A stretch of 64,000 nucleotides of DNA, taken from contig JAUPSS010000008.1 of the NCBI GenBank assembly GCA_040285825.1, positions 310,001 to 374,000 of the forward strand, read 5' to 3'. Below, one piece after another: positions 20,219 through 31,364 of the stretch (position 1 is its first letter; each line of letters begins with the position of its first letter). Source of the DNA: Eukaryota sp. TZLM1-RC. Its lineage: Eukaryota; Metamonada: BaSk clade. Under the pieces are notes generated by a model. The model was not told the DNA's origin, did no database searches, and saw only the letters and a program-made list of their open reading frames with translations. The translations under genes and the position numbers were made by a program.

Positions 20219-21434
20219 CTATAATTGCTGCTTTAGCAATGATCGTCTTACGTTATTACCTTCATAATCCTTATAGTAACCGATAGTTGATATTTCAAGC
20301 AGATAATGGTTCAATTTCTGCACGTCATAAACATCTATTGATGAGTGGGTTAGTGAAGCGGAGTGATTGATTTTTCGTTGCTTTGGTGCCAAGAAGATTT
20401 TGGATAAGGTTGGCCCTGAACGTGTTCCAATGCTGGAACCACATAGATTTGAGTAGTTGGGGTCGATGGCCCAGAACACCATTTCCAGACAATCTCACTC
20501 TTGTGCTTTGGGGTGAGGTTTGAAAGTTATAAGGACACTATCACCATTAGAAGACATGGTGTAGTCATTAGCTTTTGTTCTAAAAAATAAATAAGGGTTC
20601 TTCAAAAAATTGTGTGATGTGTTTTTGGAGATAAAATGGTTGAGAACACATGTGAAAAAGGGGACAAAAGCAGGCTTCAAACTAGCGATAGGGGTGAGTC
20701 TCTGACGTCTGACGGTATGCGGAAAGGCTTACTCGAGGTGGTTTTTGATTGTTAATCCGCAAAGAAAAATGTAGGTACTGTTTCCTTGATTAAGAGTCAC
20801 TTTTCGAGAAGAAAGAAGAGTGTTGTATCTTTGCGAATCACCAACCAAGATGTTAAACAGAGTAAGAGCCATGGTATGGTGTGTGCTGAAGCAAGAAGGA
20901 AGAGGTTCACGAAAGTTCGTGCTGTTGTGAAGAACACAGCAAGCATAAGTGGCTGGTGCAGGGCAGTTATGACCTACTGCATACGAGCGGAAGAAGTTAA
21001 GCTTCCACGACACAAGTCCATCAGCAAGAAACTGCTGGTAGTTGCCTTGCAGCTGGCGGAACTTTGCATCCACTAGTTGTAGCAGAGACCCTACTAGTGG
21101 GTGGTGCATGATAACGATCTGTTCTTGACGAGAACAAAATAGCAAACGACCATGATGTAGAAATTCATTCGAGCTTTTTATACACATGGCCTTTGCCAGG
21201 TCTGTTGAATGGATGTCTGACTTTTGGCCTAGAGAGCGCCACAAAGTCAAGACACTGGATCCAGAATTGATGCTGAGTCAGAAAATGACTGTCTTCAGGG
21301 AAGCGCACAGCAAAAGCTCTGGTCAGCTGTCCATCAATATAATCACACACTGGCCGCTCAAAGAACTGAAGAAGGGAGCAGGCACGTGTCCGTAACTGCA
21401 GGGAACTTTCTGAAAACGGAAGGTACACAGGCAA
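20219..21434 (-). pseudogene. Fanzor relic 2, N-terminal part with candidate RuvC-I
   Basis: From 21250 to 20219 one minus-strand frame runs 344 codons with only two stops (20729 and 20495). It ends with VFWAIDPNYSNL, a RuvC-I-like segment (Asp codon 20462-20464; DPN instead of the usual DPG). The region RRQRLTPIASLKPAFVPFFT fits the pre-RuvC part of Fanzor1 proteins. A further 5' piece (21434-21165) reads LQLRTRACSLLQFFERPVCD in another frame. Together with 17972-18352 it makes ~600 codons, a normal Fanzor length, interrupted by LINE pieces at 18353-20120. The RuvC-I assignment is less sure than the C-terminal part. Confidence 0.58.
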
Positions 21435-21554
21435 TCAGAAAAATTGATTTCTGAGTTTCAGTTACTTTTATAATTTGGTCTATTTTCAACTTCTTACATC
21501 CACAAAACAACAAAACATTGACAAACTGATATATAGACACATTTATAATTTTTC

Positions 21555-21690
21555 TCTTGGATCTCACTATGAGAGAGTTGCATCTAGTGTTTTTGTTCTG
21601 GGAGAGATGGATTTTTTAGATGTTGATTTATAGGTTTTGAATAAAATTAAAATTTTGGTCAAAAGAAAATTTATAATAGATACTGGATCT
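21555..21690 (+). mobile_element. LINE family B 3'-end fragment
   Basis: Encodes GSHYERVASSVFVLGEMDF to the stop at 21631-21633, nearly identical to the end of copy B2 (28740-28830), plus its short 3' untranslated region. Confidence 0.85.
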
Positions 21691-21737
21691 GATTTAAGCA
21701 TTTTCTTTCCCAAAAATAGTAAACTGATGATAAATTA

Positions 21738-22117
21738 TATTTATTGAATTTGCACACTTAATTAAATTAACTCATAACTAATGGGACGACTATCATTGAA
21801 CCAAGATTTCCTCTACTAAATCTTGATCTGCTTGCTGTCTAGCTAAAGCTTCTCTTATTCGATTGAAAAACCGTGGTAATCTATTAATAATGGCAAATTG
21901 AATCCGTGAACACCATAAAAATATATCAAATCTTTTCATTGTTTTTTCTTGCACCATTTTTTGGAAGTCATTCAAAAAAGTTTCTGCTTCAACTGATAAT
22001 CTTCCATTTATCGAAAATGGGAAAGCAATAAAAATCAGCTGTGTATTTCTATCGACATTAGCCTCTTCAATATCTTTATCATATTTTCTATGTTTCTCTT
22101 TTGCTTTAAAATCCAGA
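21738..22117 (-). mobile_element. LINE family A, 5'-truncated fragment (A9)
   Basis: Last ~380 bp of family A with the canonical terminus, encoding FPFSINGRLSVEAETF and downstream residues. Confidence 0.9.
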
Positions 22118-22412
22118 ACTGATGTGAAATTTGCTGAAATTGTTGTTAGTCAAAATAGTTGTTGGGTTCAATCAAGGGTGTTTGTAGATTTAATAACTTC
22201 GTAAAGTTTCACAACGTGATTTTCTTATTCAGTACAAACATGTTACCAAGGCAAGTCACAACACCCGTTTCTTCCTCCCCATTTTTCCCTCTTTAACAAA
22301 GAACCTTTTTCTCCTTGTTCAACTATATCTCAGTTCGCCAGTGAGCTTGGTGGAACTGTTGGTCTTTCTATTATAGAGATAATAGATTTCGTTTAGTGCG
22401 CTCACACATTGA
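22118..22412. other. Non-coding stretch
   Basis: No gene or repeat recognised between LINE fragment A9 and the hAT relic. Confidence 0.5.
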
Positions 22413-23760
22413 CTATAAAAGATTGGATCCCATAAAATAGACTAGCGGAGATAACGAACAATAGACAGCCTGTAGAGGCACTACTGGTTGTTTTTGAGTC
22501 TGAACTGGAGTATATTGCAGATCGTCCATCCCATGCTGCGCCAACAACTTCTGCTGCGCCATCCCTTCAGCTACACCCCCTGTCCGATTCTTTCTGGCGC
22601 TCCCCCACCTCCACTTCCTCTTCCTGAGTTTTAGATGAACCTCCTCAACTGTTCTCATTTATCAGCTGTAGTTTTTTGGCCTTCTTTGGAATCATTTTCC
22701 ATCGTTGTTGGTAGCGTAAAAGGAGATAATTCCTTGATGTATATAAATATGAATTTCATGCTCTCCACATGAAATACCCAAATGAAATTTCTCACACTAT
22801 CTGATGAAATAAAGTATGTCAAGACGTTGAAAGCAGTTTCAATTGAGTTCAACATCAAACCTGATCACGGTTGTAGTTTATTTGGTGTTGAAAGTAATGT
22901 TGTTGAAATATGGAACTCTTAAAATATATGTTGATAGTGTAAGGTTTATTAGGTAACTATCAAACGGCTAATACATTTATGGATTTGAATTATACCATTA
23001 CGATTTGGTTATTGTTTTTGAATATGTTGATCAGTAAAGATGTGGGTTCAGTCAAATCCTGAATCCAATGTACTTTCTTTATAAAATCTTTTAAGACAAA
23101 GTTGAGTGGATGGACTGTGGACTTTGAGTACATCAACCTAGAATTGTAATCTTGTATTGTTGCACTTGCAGCTTCATTTACTCGTACTCCGGCCATTGTT
23201 GGGAATTTTCATCATCAAAATCGCCAGGAATCATTAATCCAATATTTCTATCAATTGTATTTTATACTTTTAACAAGAAACATGAAAACATACAATACAC
23301 AATTAAAACTCCACATCCTCAAAATTTGCCCTCCCCCCCTACATCAAAACAATTAGTTGGTAAAGATTGAAAAAATTTACCAAAAAAAGAGTGAATCAAA
23401 AATTAGTTTCACCATTGCCTTAATAAATAGAAAATACAATCCTGTTTTACCGGTAAACACGATTGAAAATTCTTATAGTTCTTTCCTTCACAACTACATC
23501 AAAATCCTCAAGGAAAGCCATAGTTCACTTTATGTGTGTCACTGCATCAGTAATAAAACCTTTGAAATGGTGTGCATTTGCACTTTCTCCGTTTGTAGGT
23601 ACAGTATCCAGTGCCAAAGGTCGTCCATTCGACGAAACAATGCCATTATGTCCAGGGTCCCCCTTTGTTGAGTATCCATCGATTGATATTTTATAGGAGA
23701 TTTCTTGATGTTTGGAGTTAACTTGGTTGATAACAACGAATCCATTTTGTTTTTAAAAAA
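22413..23760 (-). pseudogene. hAT-type transposase relic
   Basis: Read on the minus strand in several frames. One piece (~23690-23540) reads GDPGHNGIVSSNGRPLALDT and HFKGFITDAVTHI, resembling the hAT core where a DGWS-like stretch precedes a valine-rich strand. Another (23196-22990) reads LNFVLKDFIKKVHWIQDL, the hAT helical segment after the catalytic core. A family B 3' piece (~23250-23525, MAFLEDFDVVVKERT) is inserted. The hAT assignment rests on pattern similarity and the presence of clearer hAT relics nearby. Confidence 0.5.
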
Positions 23761-23834
23761 GAGTAAACATTTGTGAGTGACAATATATCTTCAGGGTCCT
23801 GTGCAGTCCTTCGGTAATTATCCTGCATGGCAGT

Positions 23835-23964
23835 ATTTTTCTTCTGCCTTGCAATTTATACTCTAATAAGTGAATTAAAACAAAAATTTCCAGATGTTTA
23901 AATTACTGCTTATATGAATGACATTTTAAAAAAAATTGCTAAAATTGTTCAACATCGCTATTAT
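23835..23964 (+). mobile_element. LINE family B copy B3, segment 1
   Basis: Encodes FCLAIYTLISELKQKFPD and a mutated YMND box. Copy B3 continues at 27291, beyond the inserted element A1. Confidence 0.8.
23954..23964. repeat. 11-bp target-site duplication of A1, left copy
   Basis: ATCGCTATTAT, repeated at 27291-27301 on the other side of A1. Confidence 0.9.
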
Positions 23965-26900
23965 TTGTATTTATTGAATTTGCACACTTAATTAAATTAA
24001 CTCAATACTAATGGGACGACTATCATTGAACCAAGATTTCCTCTACAAAATCTTGATCTGCTTGCTGTCTAGCTAAAGCTTCTCTTATTCGATTGAAAAA
24101 CCGTGGTAATCTATTAATAATGGCGAATTGAATCCGTGAACGCCATAAAAATATATCAAATCTTTTCATTGTTTTTTCTTGCACCATTTTTTGGAAGTCA
24201 TTCAAAAAAGTTTCTGCTTCAACTGATAATCTTCCATTTATCGAAAATGGGAAAGCAATAAAAATCAGCTGTGTATTTCTATCGACATTAGCCTCTTCAA
24301 TATCTTTATCATATTTTCTATGTTTCTCTTTTGCTTTAAAATCCAGAGCAGCCACAGGATTAAGTTTCCTTCTGTGAACCAATGTATCATTTGCAACATT
24401 ACATGAGACAAACTCAACAATAGCTTCAGAATTATCAATCCAAATACAGTATACATCACTTCTATCATCAGAACCAATATTATTCAGAGAAAGTGTTTCC
24501 TTCAGCAGATGCTCTTTGATATACGATTTTCCTGCAGTTTGTGCCATATTGAAAACAATGTCTCTCACAGCATCATGTAATGAAGAACGATAAGTTATCA
24601 ATTTAGAACAATTCAGAGCATGGCGCAAAGTGAGTTGAGGTGAATTCGAACAAATACATTTTTCTTTTGATAATAATTGATTAATGGGGATGTTCAAATA
24701 TAATCTCATTTTTGTTACAAATGCTTCATTAGTGGCACACAATCCAAATCTTTGTGGTACAATAGTTACAAAAAGTGAAGAATCTGACGACTTGTTTTCA
24801 CAAACATCCTTTTCCAATAACAATGAGTGAAGATCTTGATTTAAAACAGCCGAGCTGCATATATTATTATAAAGATCTTTTTCATACATTCCAGTCAATC
24901 GTTTCTGTAATGTTCGCAGAGTGTACTTCAAATTTAAAACATTTTTTTCTGGGATATTGCCATTGAATGATTGGGGAAAACATCGACCCAATTTTTCTAC
25001 ATCAATTTTTGAAATTTCTTCATTTAATGCAAAAAAAGTGGAACTTTGCGTTGTCATCAATAAATCTTCCCAATCTGCAAATCTTTCTGAAAACTCAAAG
25101 ATTGCATTTCTGCATCCACCAACAAAAGCACACGAGGTAAGAATAGAAGCCTTCGTCCACCCTAAACCGCCATAATGTGGACTAGGGTAAGCATGATCTG
25201 GAATTAGAAACATTTTACATCCCAGTAATTGAGACAGAACTTTTGCACGTAATTTATTAAACTTCTGAGCCAAAAGTCTAGTGACGAGAGGATTTGTAGA
25301 TCGAAATATATGATTAAAATTGGAACTAAAACACAGTCTTATAATGGTAAATTTGATGTGTTTTTTTATATCTAAATTCATCATTCGGTCAATTTTGTCA
25401 GAAATTGAGTTCAACTTTTCAAACAATTTTTTGGTAATTTCATCATTATTTCCTAAAAACGAACCCAAATGACGAATAGCATCAATTGAATATAATTTGG
25501 CTTGAATTTCAATACCATCAACTATTATGGAAACTGGAGAATTCGATAACAAAACACATTTAAGTAAATTAAGTTGGAGACCAATTTTGGTAAATAATTC
25601 GTTAAAACATACAGTTGCTTGTTTCACAATATTTAAATCACCAATAAGCACAACATCATCCATATATGCAATCATTTTTAGTGAAGGAAACATCTCTTGA
25701 ATTTGCAGTAAAATAGGATGAATGGCCAAACAAAACAAAAGAGGCCCTAACGGATCTCCTTGCTTTACACCACTTGATGAACTCAAAATGTTATCACCAA
25801 AATGTAAATTAGAATATGTGCAATATGTTGATTGAAAATACGGTATTAATTCCGGCATATATTGCAATAGAGCACCATGGATACTGCGACGACTTAGTAA
25901 ATTGAAAGCATTACTAAAATCCAATAACATACAAACATTGGATTCATTTTGGCGAAATAAAACATCAGTAGCAAATATCGCTGAAGACACTCCATCTGTG
26001 GTATTAATACCATATTGAAAGGGTAATAAAATTTTTTTTGCTTTCTCATTGAACCTGCTTAAGCAACACGCAGAATAAATATTGTGTAAGCTCTCAGAGA
26101 CTGCAATAGGACGAACATCCATTTTTGAATTTTTGACAAGTGCAGTCAAACGAGAACTTCTTTATTCTTCTGGGTATTTGAGTTGACCAGATAATATTTT
26201 GTTGAAAAATTTGGTTAATAAACCAAGGCAATCTTCTGAAGAAATAATCGCGGCTTTTACATGATCAATGGTAATACCAGAAAGTCCGGCAGACTTACCA
26301 CTTGGTCTCTTTTTGGTAACCGAAAAAACTTCTGATGGATAATTTTCCCAGTATGTGCCGTAAAAATTTTGATCCATTATAGGGTCTTCATAAGGATGAA
26401 GTATTTTTAGTTTATCTATTGTGTTTTCATTGTTGGGTGCTTTAACTCCGGGACTTAAAGCTGACAAAGCCTTGGACCATTTGTTGTCAGAGCATTTGTC
26501 TTCAAAAATTTTACTTAATTTCTCGGATGACTGATTTCTCGGTGCTTTATTAGTTAAATCTTCGGAAATATTTACGAAATTTTGTTCAAAAGGAGGACAA
26601 AAAGAACCAAAAAAGTCCCAAATAATATTGATAGCATACTTTCCTTTACATAATTGATCCAAAAATCTTTGAAAAACGAAAGCAAATTCATTGCATTTGG
26701 TCGGATGAATTTCTTGAGGTATTCTTTTGGGAGGATGGTAGTTATCAACTATGCGGCATTTCAAGCATCGATCAGAAGTTTTTCCTTTTGCATTTTTTCT
26801 AAAAGAAATACCACAATTGTTGCAAGTTTTGTGCTTCAATCGATTGCTAACTGGTTTTGCAACAACTTGTGGAGCATCATTTATGGGTACTTCCTTAGAC

Positions 26901-27290
26901 TCTTTTCTTCTAATAAATTTTCTTTTACATTTTGTTTCAGAATTTGCCACATTATTTTTTCCAACATTGGGGCATGTTCGAGCATTATGTCCTTGTTGTC
27001 GATACTTTGAGCATCTGTAGGAGCGTGGCTTTGTTTTTGAACAAACTTTGTTTTCATCGTAATTTTCTAAAAATTCTTGATCAGAATTTTTTTTGTCCAA
27101 AAATGAAGAGAGAAGAGGATGAGGAGGAGAGGAGGAAAGGACGTCTTGAGCATCTTGTTGTCTATCGTTCTTTCTTTTGACTCCATTAGAATCAGAAACT
27201 GATTCAGGCATCAACAAGAAAGAATAGAAGCAATGATCTCGGTTCAGCCAGGTTTTAAGTTAAACGGTTTTATGTAGAGGAAGGAAAAAA
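23965..27290 (-). mobile_element. Full-length RLE-LINE, family A (A1)
   Basis: A ~3.33-kb element bounded by an exact 11-bp target-site duplication (ATCGCTATTAT). It inserted into LINE copy B3, whose reading frame resumes at 27302. It has a short 5' leader starting with a T run, one ORF and a ~60-bp 3' UTR ending ..TTCAATAAATA without poly(A). Three extra bases (CAA) lie between this end and the duplication. Domain order (knuckles, RT, CCHC, endonuclease) places it among R2-like, restriction-endonuclease-type LINEs. Confidence 0.92.
24023..27211 (-). pseudogene. A1 ORF: zinc knuckles, reverse transcriptase, CCHC, RLE endonuclease
   Basis: 1062 codons from ATG 27211, interrupted only by TAA at codon 350 (26162-26164), where copy A2 has a Leu codon. 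It has a CCHC knuckle at ~67-80 with its second Cys changed to Tyr (CSKYRQQGHNARTC) and a second Cys pair (CNNCG..CLKC). RT spans ~350-680 with motif A LLDFSNAFN, motif B SSSGVKQGDPLGP and YMDD at 25655-25666. The C-terminal CCHC reads CICSNSPQLTLRHALNC. An endonuclease-like R-x-D..D segment follows (SDVYCIWIDNSEAIVEF). The protein would nick target DNA and reverse transcribe its own RNA there. One nonsense codon and the damaged knuckle mark it as dead or recently dead. Confidence 0.9.
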
Positions 27291-28703
27291 ATCGCTATTA
27301 TCAGATTGGTCTTTCTTTAAATATTTACGAATGTTTGTTGATTGGTAGAGAGACTGCTGAACTTGTTAATGATGATCAAGTTGTTCCTTTCATCAACTAT
27401 TTTGAATCAGTATTTCGTTTCTTAGGTTGTTATTTAGGCAAATTTGATGAAATTCGAAATCAACTTTCATCTCTTTTAGCAAATTTTGAACAATATCTTA
27501 TTGTTCTGTGGGATTTAGATCTTGATAAACATGTTAAATTCTTTTTTCTCAGAATTTGTTATTCATGGATATTTACTCATATCATGCGTTCAACCTCAAC
27601 ATCTATATTTCTTAAATTTTGCAGAATTTTTAACGTATTAAGAAAAAATTCGGCTAATTTGCTTGAAATTGATTCGTCTTTTTTACCTAGTCATATTTTT
27701 TGTAGCACAAAATAAGGTGGTCTAGATTTTTACAAGTCTAAATATTTGTGTAAAGCAGTATTCATTGGTGGAGGCAAAATTTTATTTTTATATTTTTGAA
27801 ACGTTTTCCTGAAAAGCTACATTTAATAGATCATTGTGTTAGTGAATATTTAGTGTCTTTGCAAACCCAATTTGAATGCCTCCTTTCCTCAGATCTGGTC
27901 TAAATGCTTTCCTGCCGATACTCAACAAATTCCACCCAGAAGCTTCGTTTCCTTGAGTTTTGCATAAATCATATTGCAGAAAAAGAGATTAAAAGTTTTT
28001 GAAAACTGGTAATTTACTGTTTGTCTTAGCTTGGTTAAAAAAAGAATCCGATTTTTTCCAACTTTTTAATTGATTCTTAAGGAAAGTAGCTCAAGTTGTC
28101 GTATTTCCCAGATTTCCAATATTTTTGGTTTATTGTTAAATGACCATCAATGGACCACTGCCCACAAAACGAGGTATTTCCTGTGACCATGGAGTGTGAC
28201 AAATGATTTGATTTGTCGTTGTGGTCAGCCTATCAATTTGAATCATTTTTTAATTGCAAATTTAATATTACATATCGCTCAGTCGTTCATGATGCTTTAA
28301 GAGACCAACTATATGCCATGCTCAACAGCTACCATATTGAAGCTTTTGTTGAAACACTTGTGCGTAAATTGTCACCTGAGAATGAAGATGAAAACACTTT
28401 TGGAAAACGCCGTGCTGATTTAATTACCCCTGGGAATCATGGTGTGATTAAAGTTGTTGATGTTGTCACTGTTGATGTTTGTAAAGAATCAGCAATTGAT
28501 TTTGCTAAAAAATGAAACTCCACTGTGATTTGCTGAAAAGAGCAAAATCCAAAAGTACAAGGAGCCTTTATCTCAGCTTGGACATTTTGAGCATGTGAAG
28601 TATGAGCTGGTTCCATTTACTGTTTCCCTTTTTGGTAACATTGGAATATCTGGTATTAAATTTCTCGGATGTTTCAGATGTTTGACAAAGAAAAGAGCAG
28701 GAA
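27291..28703 (+). mobile_element. LINE family B copy B3, segment 2
   Basis: Continues B3 after A1, with ETAELVNDDQVVPFINYF, a thumb region, a CCHC remnant and RLE (FGKRRADLITP..VVDVVTVDV), and several frameshifts. It ends at a 13-bp duplication where B2 was inserted. Confidence 0.85.
28691..28703. repeat. 13-bp target-site duplication of B2, left copy
   Basis: AAAAGAGCAGGAA, repeated at 30439-30451. Confidence 0.9.
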
Positions 28704-30438
28704 TTTTTTTTTAAACAAAATTTAATTTTATTCTAAACCTATAAATCAACATCTAAAAAATCCATCTCTCCCAAAACAAAAACACTAGATGCAACTCTCT
28801 CATAGTGAGATCCAAGAGAAAGCAAAGCATCAGAAACCATCTTCAACATCCCCTTAAAAATAGAAAACACAATTCTATTTTGCCAAAACAATCTGTTGAA
28901 ATTTCTGCCAGTTCTTCTCTTTACAATCATTTCAAAATCATCCAAAAAACGTAAAGCAGTTGGTGCAAGTGAAGCAAAAGGGAAAATACAAATGGATACA
29001 AATTGTATTTTGCATGCTGTAGACTGGCCAATTTGGACAAAGGTTCATTGTATTTTTTGAATTTAAAATTTTCAGCATTTGAAAGGGGATTATGAATTTC
29101 AGAATTAACAAGCCTTTCATTTGAGGCATTACAAGGATCAACAGACATTACATCCAATAAAATGAAGCTTCCATCTAATCCAGGTAATATGACATCACCT
29201 CTATTATTCTTATGAAAATCATTTTTCAGCATCAAACAGATTTGACAACAAAGGTTCCAAGAAGGATTCAATTCTATGAGATTTACACATACAATATAAC
29301 TGGTCTCTTACAGCATCATGAACCTTGCTTCTAAAAGTAATAAAATGTTTACAATTTAACAAATGAGTAGTTGTAATTTCTCGAGAACATTTACAAATTA
29401 AATTATGAGGTAAATTATCAGGCCAGATAAAGGAACGAAATCTCATATTCAGAGTCCAAGCAGAATCGGATAAGAGAGTACCATAAACTTGTGGAATTGT
29501 TGTTACTAAGGCAGAAGAAGTACTGTCACACATATCTTGTAAAAGATTTGCAAAAGCGGGATTCTTTTTCTTGGCCAAGCCAAGACTAACATCAAAATCC
29601 AAGCTTTCAAAAATCTTTGACAATTTTTGTTGAAGCTTTTTACAGCAAAACTGTAAATTAAATAGAGATCGGTTTGGAATTTCTTGAATTGATTGAGGAA
29701 AACATTTGGTCCAAATTTGTGGCGGTAATTTTTCAAGTTCACAAGATAACTCATACAAATAGGGACTACAATTGGGGACTAACAGATGAGAATCATCAGG
29801 AAATCTACGAGAAAATTCATAAATAAAATTTTTGCCACCACCCAAGAATGCTGATTGACACAAAATTGAAGATTTAGTAAAACCAATACCACCCAAATTT
29901 GCTGAAGAAAATAAATGGCTTTTCAACATTCCTGGTTCTACATCCAATAAATCAGCAAAAAATTCTGTTCTCAATGAATTAAAAGAACGACAAAAATCTA
30001 ATGCTATGGAAGGAGCACAAGATCTCAAAATGTGGGTTATTCTCCCAGTGTAGCAAATTTTAAGCATGAAAAATTTAATATGCTTTTCTATATCTAAAGA
30101 AGAAGTTGAATCAAGTTCAATTTTCATTTTTTCCAAAATAACTTGCAATTCATTCTGAATTTGAGGCACATTTCCTAACCAACAACCAAGGAACTTAAAA
30201 GCATCACTACTAGAATTAGTAAAAGGGACAATAGAATCGTTTATCACGAGGTCTTGAGCAGAAGAGCCAATCAGAAGGCATTTGCTGGCATTAAGATGAA
30301 GCCCAATATTTTCATATGAATCGGCAATTTCTTGAGCAACCAATTCTAGTAAATCAAGTGAACCAATCAAGGATATATCATCCATATAAGCAACTATTTT
30401 TATAGAAGGGTATTTTTGCTTAATGATATTTAAAGTTT
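28704..30438 (-). mobile_element. LINE family B copy B2, 5'-truncated, with poly(A) end
   Basis: Flanked by an exact 13-bp duplication. It encodes YMDDISLIGSLDLLE to the C-terminus in one long frame (30385-29219), with one frameshift into 29271-28739 near the endonuclease. It has CKCSREITTTHLLNC as the CCHC and GDVILPGLDG as the endonuclease start. The 3' end is a run of nine A (minus strand) against the duplication. It inserted head-on into B3 and is truncated just before the YMDD region. Confidence 0.9.
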
Positions 30439-30616
30439 AAAAGAGCAGGAAAAGGATTGAACTTCAATTTTTGGCACAATAGAATTGTTTTCAGTATACT
30501 TAAAGCAATTCCAAAAATGATAACCAAAGCACTCTTACAAATAGGAGTAGAGTATGAAAATCACACACTTATGAAATATGATAATGTTGATGCGTGTTTT
30601 GAGGATATTGAGTTCT
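30439..30616 (+). mobile_element. LINE family B copy B3, segment 3 (3' end)
   Basis: Encodes the last ~58 residues of family B (NRIVFSI, then a CFEDIEF end at 30616), completing B3. Confidence 0.85.
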
Positions 30617-30639
30617 AGTTATATGTTTTGTTGTTTTGT

Positions 30640-30820
30640 TTGCGTTTCAAATTAAACCAATATCTTAAAAGAACTACTGTACATGATCTATTTGTTTTTA
30701 AGATACTGTATAGACACAAAAACCTCTTTTGCTTACATCAACTAAAATTGGCTTTATTCCAAAAATGCAAACAAGATTACTATAAACAACAACAATGCAA
30801 AGCAATATTCTAAATAAGTG
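30640..30820 (+). pseudogene. hAT transposase N-terminal relic
   Basis: DLFVFKILYRHKNLFCLHQL is similar to DLFVSKSVFTHKFLSLHQL in the better hAT relic at 52450, so it is another copy of the same element. It is interrupted by a LINE fragment. Confidence 0.55.
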
Positions 30821-30824
30821 ATCA

Positions 30825-31140
30825 CTAACAGAATGAAGGTAGATTCTCACTATTTACGGGTTCATGAGCACGTACATTGTGAAACTCAGTAATACTTGAA
30901 AGTATTGAGTTAAAATAACATGGTAGAGCCTTAAAGAGTGAGAAAACAATTCTGTTCTTCCAAATAAGTTGATCAAAAGAACGTCCTGGGTCTTTTAAGA
31001 AACTGCCTAAATCATTCAAGAAAGATAATCCTTCCCTGCCTAAAGTACCAAAAAGAGAAATTCCAATTGGAACAAAAACGATGTTTCTGCCACGTTGTTT
31101 GTTCAAACGTACAAGTAAATCATTATACCTCAACTAATAG
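30825..31140 (-). mobile_element. LINE C-terminal fragment inside the hAT relic
   Basis: Encodes FVPIGISLFGTLGREGLSFL and KNRIVFSLFKALPCYF, the C-terminal signature shared by families B and C. Confidence 0.8.
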
Positions 31141-31141
31141 G

Positions 31142-31250
31142 CAAAGTAATTGGTTAATGACCTAGATTCAGATGTTGTAGAAATTTCTGAATAAAAGTTT
31201 TCTTTGTTGGTTGATAGATAGTGTAATAGTATAAGGAAGGGAGAGATAGA
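31142..31250 (+). repeat. hAT 3'-end relic upstream of ARL6
   Basis: About 85% identical by eye to 53535-53625 at the end of the main hAT relic (shared TTTCTTTGTTGGTTGATAG). It ends ~115 bp before the ARL6 start. Confidence 0.75.
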
Positions 31251-31364
31251 CAGCGGTTTCTTAATAATGAAACGAACTAAGATGCCAAACTAGTTCAGAA
31301 ATTCTTTACAGAAATACTTTATAAATCTTTTCCCTTCCAAAAAGACCTTCCAAAATTACGAAAA

